Source of the DNA: ZC4RG30 sp039917615
GTDB lineage: Bacteria > Pseudomonadota > Gammaproteobacteria > Steroidobacterales > Steroidobacteraceae
DNA length: 64,000 nucleotides
Reading direction: 5' to 3'
NCBI GenBank assembly: GCA_039917615.1
Contig: JBDSJD010000016.1
Location: forward strand, 20,899 to 84,898
Shown: piece after piece, positions 60,536-64,000 of the stretch
Numbering within the stretch: the first letter of the stretch is position 1
Layout of the letters: each line of letters starts with the position of its first letter
The notes under the pieces: generated by a model
Seen by the model: only the letters and a program-made list of their open reading frames with translations
Database searches by the model: none
What the model was told of the DNA's origin: nothing
Program-made: the position numbers and the translations under genes

Positions 60536-62422
60536 ATGCAACACAACCCACTCGTCGCCTCCCGTGCAACAGCCATCTGTCTGCTGGCGCTGCTGCTTGC
60601 TGGCTGTATATCGGCATCGCCACCCGGCAGGGCGCCGGCGTCGGTCAACCGCGCCGAACAACTGCTGCAACAGAACAATCCGGCAGCTGCGGCGCAGGTG
60701 TATGAACAGCTGGCGCAAGACAATCCGCCGCCCGACCGCAATGATTTTGCACTGGCCGCGGCGCGCGCCTGGCTTGCCGCCAATCGGGCCGACGACGCGC
60801 AGCGCGTGATCGATACCGCTGCCAGCAGCCTCACCACTGCGCAACAGTTCGAACGCGACCTGGTGCGCGGCGAGATCGCCATGGCACGGGGCCAGTACGC
60901 ACCAGCATGGCAGCAGGTGTCGAAGGTAGCCGAGCCGGTCCGGCCCGCCGATGCCGCGCGTCTGTTCCTGCTGCAACAGCAGCTGGCGCTGCGTGCGGGC
61001 CTGCCGGTCGAAGCAGTGCGCGCCGCCCTGGAACGGGATCGCGTGGCAACATCAGACAGCGAACGCACCCGCGCACGCCGCGACCTGCTGAACGATCTGC
61101 GCACCGCCATCGATCGCGGTCTGCGCTTCGACCCCGCGGCAAGTCGCGACGCACTGGTGCGCGGTTGGCTGGAGATCGGCCAGATCGCAGCTGCGGCTGG
61201 CCAGAGTCCGCTCGCCGCACCTGCAGCCATCGAAGGCTGGCGCAACCGCTTTCCGGGTCATCCCGCTGCGACCATTGCGGCCAGCGAGATCCTGGCCCTG
61301 GGCGGGCGTGCCCAGCCCCGCAGCGGCGCCGTGGTTGCCAGTACTTCGCCTGTCGCGCTGCTGCTGCCGCTGGGCGACGCTTCACCCCAGACGCGCAATG
61401 CGGCAGCATTGACACGCGACGGCTTCATGGCAGCCATCGCCCGACTGCCTGAGGCGGCGCGGCCCGCAGTGCGCGTTTACGACACCGCTGCGATCACGGT
61501 GGCGGCGGCCATGCAAAAGGCACGCACCGAAGGCGCTGGCATTGCCGTAGGTCCGTTGACCAAAGCCGAGGTGCAGACCGCGGTTGAACAGCGTCCCTCC
61601 GACCTGCCACTGCTGCTGCTCAACAATCTCGCCGGCAGCGGTTTCGCCGGCGCAAACATCTATCAGTACGCACTGGCGCCAGAAGACGAAGCGCGGCAGA
61701 TCGCGCGGCAGATGGCAGGCACTGGCCAGCGCAATGCCATGGTGCTGGTGCCAGCCGGAGATTGGGGCAACCGCGTAAAGACCGCGTTCATAGAAGAACT
61801 GACGCGCGCCGGTGGCCGTGTCGTGGTGCAGGGCAACTACGACTTGAACGGCAATGACCTGACATCCGCAGTGACTACTGCGCTCGGACTGGATGAAAGC
61901 CGCGAGCGTTACACAAGGATTCGGCAGATCACCCAGGCTGAATTCGGCTTTGAGCCGCGCCCACGACCGGAGATCGACGCGATCTTTGTCGCGGGCTACA
62001 AGGACCAGATCAACCCGCTGCTGCAGATCTATCCGCTGCTGCATCGCTATGCAGAAGACATCCCCGTCTACATGACCCAGGACGGCCTCGACGCCGACCT
62101 GCGAGCGAATCGTGAGCTCGTGGGTATCTATCTGCTCGACATGCCGTGGCTGCTGGACACCGCCGGACCGACCGCCGATCTGCGCGCAGCCACTGAGTCC
62201 GTCTGGGGTGCGCGCGGCCTGCGGCAGTCACGCTATTTCGCATTTGGCTTCGACGCCGCAAACCTGGCGCTTGCCATACGCGGCGGATCGACATCTTCAC
62301 CGCTGCCCGGCCTGACTGGTCGCCTGAACTTCACGCCAGATGGCCGTGTAGAGCGCAGCCTGAATTGGGCTCGCGTAAACGGTGAAGGCGCGGCTCTACC
62401 CGCCGAGCCTGCAGCGAGATAG
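60536..62422 (+). CDS. lpoA: Penicillin-binding protein activator LpoA
   Basis: A 628-residue outer-membrane lipoprotein that activates PBP1a. The signal peptide ends in the lipobox LLAGC (lipidated Cys24). The N-terminal half is TPR-like (about residues 30-270), and the C-terminal half is a periplasmic-binding-protein-like fold (about 290-620) with VALLLPLGDASPQTRNAAAL at its start. ATG 60527 is an alternative start three codons upstream. The TAG stop is followed in the same frame by the yraN coding sequence. Confidence 0.9.
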   Translation: MQHNPLVASRATAICLLALLLAGCISASPPGRAPASVNRAEQLLQQNNPAAAAQVYEQLAQDNPPPDRNDFALAAARAWLAANRADDAQRVIDTAASSLTTAQQFERDLVRGEIAMARGQYAPAWQQVSKVAEPVRPADAARLFLLQQQLALRAGLPVEAVRAALERDRVATSDSERTRARRDLLNDLRTAIDRGLRFDPAASRDALVRGWLEIGQIAAAAGQSPLAAPAAIEGWRNRFPGHPAATIAASEILALGGRAQPRSGAVVASTSPVALLLPLGDASPQTRNAAALTRDGFMAAIARLPEAARPAVRVYDTAAITVAAAMQKARTEGAGIAVGPLTKAEVQTAVEQRPSDLPLLLLNNLAGSGFAGANIYQYALAPEDEARQIARQMAGTGQRNAMVLVPAGDWGNRVKTAFIEELTRAGGRVVVQGNYDLNGNDLTSAVTTALGLDESRERYTRIRQITQAEFGFEPRPRPEIDAIFVAGYKDQINPLLQIYPLLHRYAEDIPVYMTQDGLDADLRANRELVGIYLLDMPWLLDTAGPTADLRAATESVWGARGLRQSRYFAFGFDAANLALAIRGGSTSSPLPGLTGRLNFTPDGRVERSLNWARVNGEGAALPAEPAAR

Positions 62423-62431
62423 GGCAAGCCC

Positions 62432-62821
62432 CTGACGCCGCGCAGGCCCATCGACCGGATTCAGACAGGGCGCGAAGCCGAAGCAGCCGCCGCACAGTTC
62501 CTGCAGGCGCACCATCTCACCATTCTCGCGCGCAACTATCGCTGTCGCACCGGCGAGATCGACATCGTGGCGCAGACCGCAGATGGCGTCGTGGTCATTG
62601 CCGAAGTGCGGCTGCGTGCGCGTTGCAACTACGGTGGCGGCGCAGCCAGTGTCGACTGGCGCAAGCAGCGCAAGATCCACCGCGCCGCAAGGCACCTGCT
62701 GGCCACGCATCCGCAGCTCGCCAGGTGCGCGGTGCGTTTCGATGTATTGGATCTGAAGCCCGACGCCAGCGGCTTCGATATCAACTGGATCCGCCACGCT
62801 TTCAGTGCCACAGGACACTGA
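62432..62821 (+). CDS. yraN: YraN/UPF0102 nuclease-fold protein, no canonical start codon
   Basis: A protein of about 129 residues of the UPF0102 family: TGREAEAAAAQFL near the start, ILARNYRCRTGEIDIVAQ with the acidic motif, VVIAEVRLRA, and later RKQRKIHRAARHLL and RFDVLDL. The fold is that of Holliday-junction-type endonucleases, but the role is unknown. There is no ATG, GTG or TTG between the lpoA stop (62420-62422) and GTG 62567, which would cut off the conserved first part. CTG 62432, giving TPRR as the family has after Met, is the best start; readthrough of the lpoA TAG, in the same frame, is another possibility. Confidence 0.8.
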   Translation: MTPRRPIDRIQTGREAEAAAAQFLQAHHLTILARNYRCRTGEIDIVAQTADGVVVIAEVRLRARCNYGGGAASVDWRKQRKIHRAARHLLATHPQLARCAVRFDVLDLKPDASGFDINWIRHAFSATGH

Positions 62822-62831
62822 GGGTCGGCCG

Positions 62832-63254
62832 TTACTTCACGACCTTCAGACTGGGGCGCTTTGGACGGTCCGGCGCTGGGGGTTCGGGTGGATCTTCGCC
62901 TGCGCCGCCGGAAGGATTCGCCTCGGCCGGGAGATGGCCTGGCTCCTCGGTGAACACCATGCCCTGTCCCGTCTCGCGGGCATAGATGCCAAGCACATTC
63001 TCCACCGGCACCCTGATGCGGTGGCTGACGCCGCTGAAGCGCGCGCTGAATTCAACCGCCGCAGCGCCGATCTGGAACGACTGCGTGGCAGAAGCGGAAA
63101 TGTTGAGGACGATGCGCCCTTCCTTCACGAACTGCCGCGGCACCTGTACGGAGTCGGAAGTCGCGTCCACGATCAGGTGCGGTGCGTAGCCGCAATCGAC
63201 GATCCAGTCCAGCATGGCTCGCAGCAGATACGGCCGCCGCGAGAGCTCAGGCAA
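62832..63254 (-). CDS. sspB: ClpXP protease specificity-enhancing factor SspB
   Basis: A 140-residue adaptor that delivers ssrA-tagged and other substrates to ClpXP. It starts with RRPYLLRAMLDWIVDCGYAP, has HLIVDATSDSVQVPRQFVKE and LNISASATQSFQIG, and ends with a disordered Pro/Glu-rich linker and RPSLKVVK, the ClpX-binding tail. It overlaps sspA by eight bases. Confidence 0.94.
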   Translation of the reverse strand: MPELSRRPYLLRAMLDWIVDCGYAPHLIVDATSDSVQVPRQFVKEGRIVLNISASATQSFQIGAAAVEFSARFSGVSHRIRVPVENVLGIYARETGQGMVFTEEPGHLPAEANPSGGAGEDPPEPPAPDRPKRPSLKVVK

Positions 63255-63852
63255 TGCGCATCTCCCGCTCCTGCGTCGACAGGCTCATGCGGAAGGCCGG
63301 CCGCGAGAACAACAGGTTGGCGTACTTGAGCAGCGGCGCGGAATCCTTCGGCAGCTCGATGCGATAGCGCGGCAGGCGCCACAGCAGTGGCGCGATGGTC
63401 ACGTCTACCAGCGACAGTTCATCGCTGACAAAATAGGGTTTGTTGCGCACGAAATCGCTGGTCTGCACGATCAGGTCACGCAGTTCGCCACGCAGGCGCG
63501 GCGCGTCCGGGCTTTCGGGACCGTGTTTGTCCAGCTTCGCGGCAAGACCGTACCAGTCCCGCTCGATGCGATGCAGCGCCAGCCGGAACTGCGCGCGCGA
63601 CACTGGATCGACCGGCATCAGCGGGGGATGCGGAAACCGTTCATCGAGATATTCGATGATGATGCGCGAGTCATAAAGGACGAGATCGCGGTCCACCAGG
63701 GTGGGCAGCGAATGGTCGGGATTCAGGTCGAGCAGGTCTTCCGGAAAACGACCGGGCGTGACGCTGACGATCTCGATCTCGACGTCTTTTTCCGCCAGTA
63801 CGATCCGGGTCCGGTGGCTGGCGGGCTCATCCGGGGCCGAAAATAATGTCAT
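63247..63852 (-). CDS. sspA: Stringent starvation protein A, SspA
   Basis: A 201-residue GST-fold protein that binds RNA polymerase. It has the N-terminal thioredoxin-like part (LVDRDLVLYDSRIIIEYLDE) and the helical C-terminal part (SDELSLVDVTIAPLLWRLPR). ATG 63852 is preferred because it gives the normal SspA start MTLFSAPDEPASHRTRIVLA; an upstream in-frame start at 63915 is possible. It precedes sspB and follows petC, the usual petABC-sspAB order. Confidence 0.92.
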   Translation of the reverse strand: MTLFSAPDEPASHRTRIVLAEKDVEIEIVSVTPGRFPEDLLDLNPDHSLPTLVDRDLVLYDSRIIIEYLDERFPHPPLMPVDPVSRAQFRLALHRIERDWYGLAAKLDKHGPESPDAPRLRGELRDLIVQTSDFVRNKPYFVSDELSLVDVTIAPLLWRLPRYRIELPKDSAPLLKYANLLFSRPAFRMSLSTQEREMRIA

Positions 63853-63937
63853 CACGGCGCGGCGACTCGTCAATAGAATGAACTCCACAACCAGCGCTTC
63901 GCCCGCGTGACCCATTGCACACGGGCGGGCAATGGCA

Positions 63938-64000
63938 TCAGCGGACGTCCTTCCAGTATTCCTTTTTCAAGAACCAGGCGAAACCGGTAAACACCAGCAG
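63938..64000 (-). CDS. petC: Cytochrome c1 (C-terminal end only)
   Basis: The last 20 codons of a gene that runs off the right edge. They read LLVFTGFAWFLKKEYWKDVR, the C-terminal membrane anchor typical of ubiquinol-cytochrome c reductase cytochrome c1. The position directly upstream of sspA supports this. Confidence 0.8.
   Translation of the reverse strand: MLVFTGFAWFLKKEYWKDVR

Overview
The window is a gene-dense, GC-rich chromosomal segment of a gammaproteobacterium. The evidence is a complete division and cell-wall (dcw) cluster from mraZ to ftsZ, the lpxC/dciA/M23/secA/mutT neighbourhood, a pilBCD-coaE-zapD-yacG run, an sspAB-petC junction, rsmI/lpoA/yraN and a PilS/PilR/sigma-54 pilin module. 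The combination resembles the Nevskiales/Steroidobacterales/Xanthomonadales side of the class, but I cannot name a genus from sequence alone. Almost everything is chromosomal core. I see no insertion sequence, prophage, CRISPR array or tRNA.

Layout. 1-2.7 kb: end of a peptide ABC transporter operon (permease, lipoprotein binding protein) with a truncated ATPase-gene remnant in front. 2.8-6.4 kb: BNR/sialidase-like protein, MoaD/ThiS-like protein, DctA symporter, a palindrome-rich and G4-capable intergenic region, and an XRE-cupin regulator. 6.4-14 kb: alpha/beta hydrolase, aspS, aldehyde dehydrogenase, DUF502, FmdB and clpB. 14-19 kb: ZIP transporter, pgeF, rluD, bamD, nadE. 19-21.5 kb: sucCD, with a very unusual Lys/Ala-rich extension on SucD. 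21.6-30 kb: pilS-pilR, a ccdAB toxin-antitoxin pair, pilA with a textbook sigma-54 promoter, and pilBCD. 30-36.8 kb: coaE, zapD, yacG, a hypothetical gene, mutT, secA, an M23 peptidase and dciA. 36.8-39 kb: a vapBC-like pair and a secreted tannase-family esterase lying between dciA and lpxC. 39-57.7 kb: lpxC-ftsZ-ftsA-ftsQ-ddl-murB-murC-murG-ftsW-murD-mraY-murF-murE-ftsI-ftsL-rsmH-mraZ, all on the minus strand and mostly joined by overlaps of 1-8 nt. 57.8-58.3 kb: rnpB. 58.4-64 kb: DUF3617 protein, ModA-like protein, rsmI, lpoA, yraN (no canonical start codon), sspB, sspA and the end of petC.

How it fits together. The dcw genes build lipid II and the divisome; the MraZ boxes and promoter in front of mraZ point to autoregulation of the operon head. 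PilS/PilR are positioned to drive the sigma-54 promoter of pilA, and PilB, PilC and PilD assemble and process the pilin. The most unusual elements are the SucD tail, the BNR/MoaD-like pair, the oppD remnant, the start-less yraN directly in frame after the lpoA stop, the triple ATGCGCAT array before ccdAB, and the four CCACTAT-type half-sites next to a G-quadruplex motif before the XRE-cupin gene.
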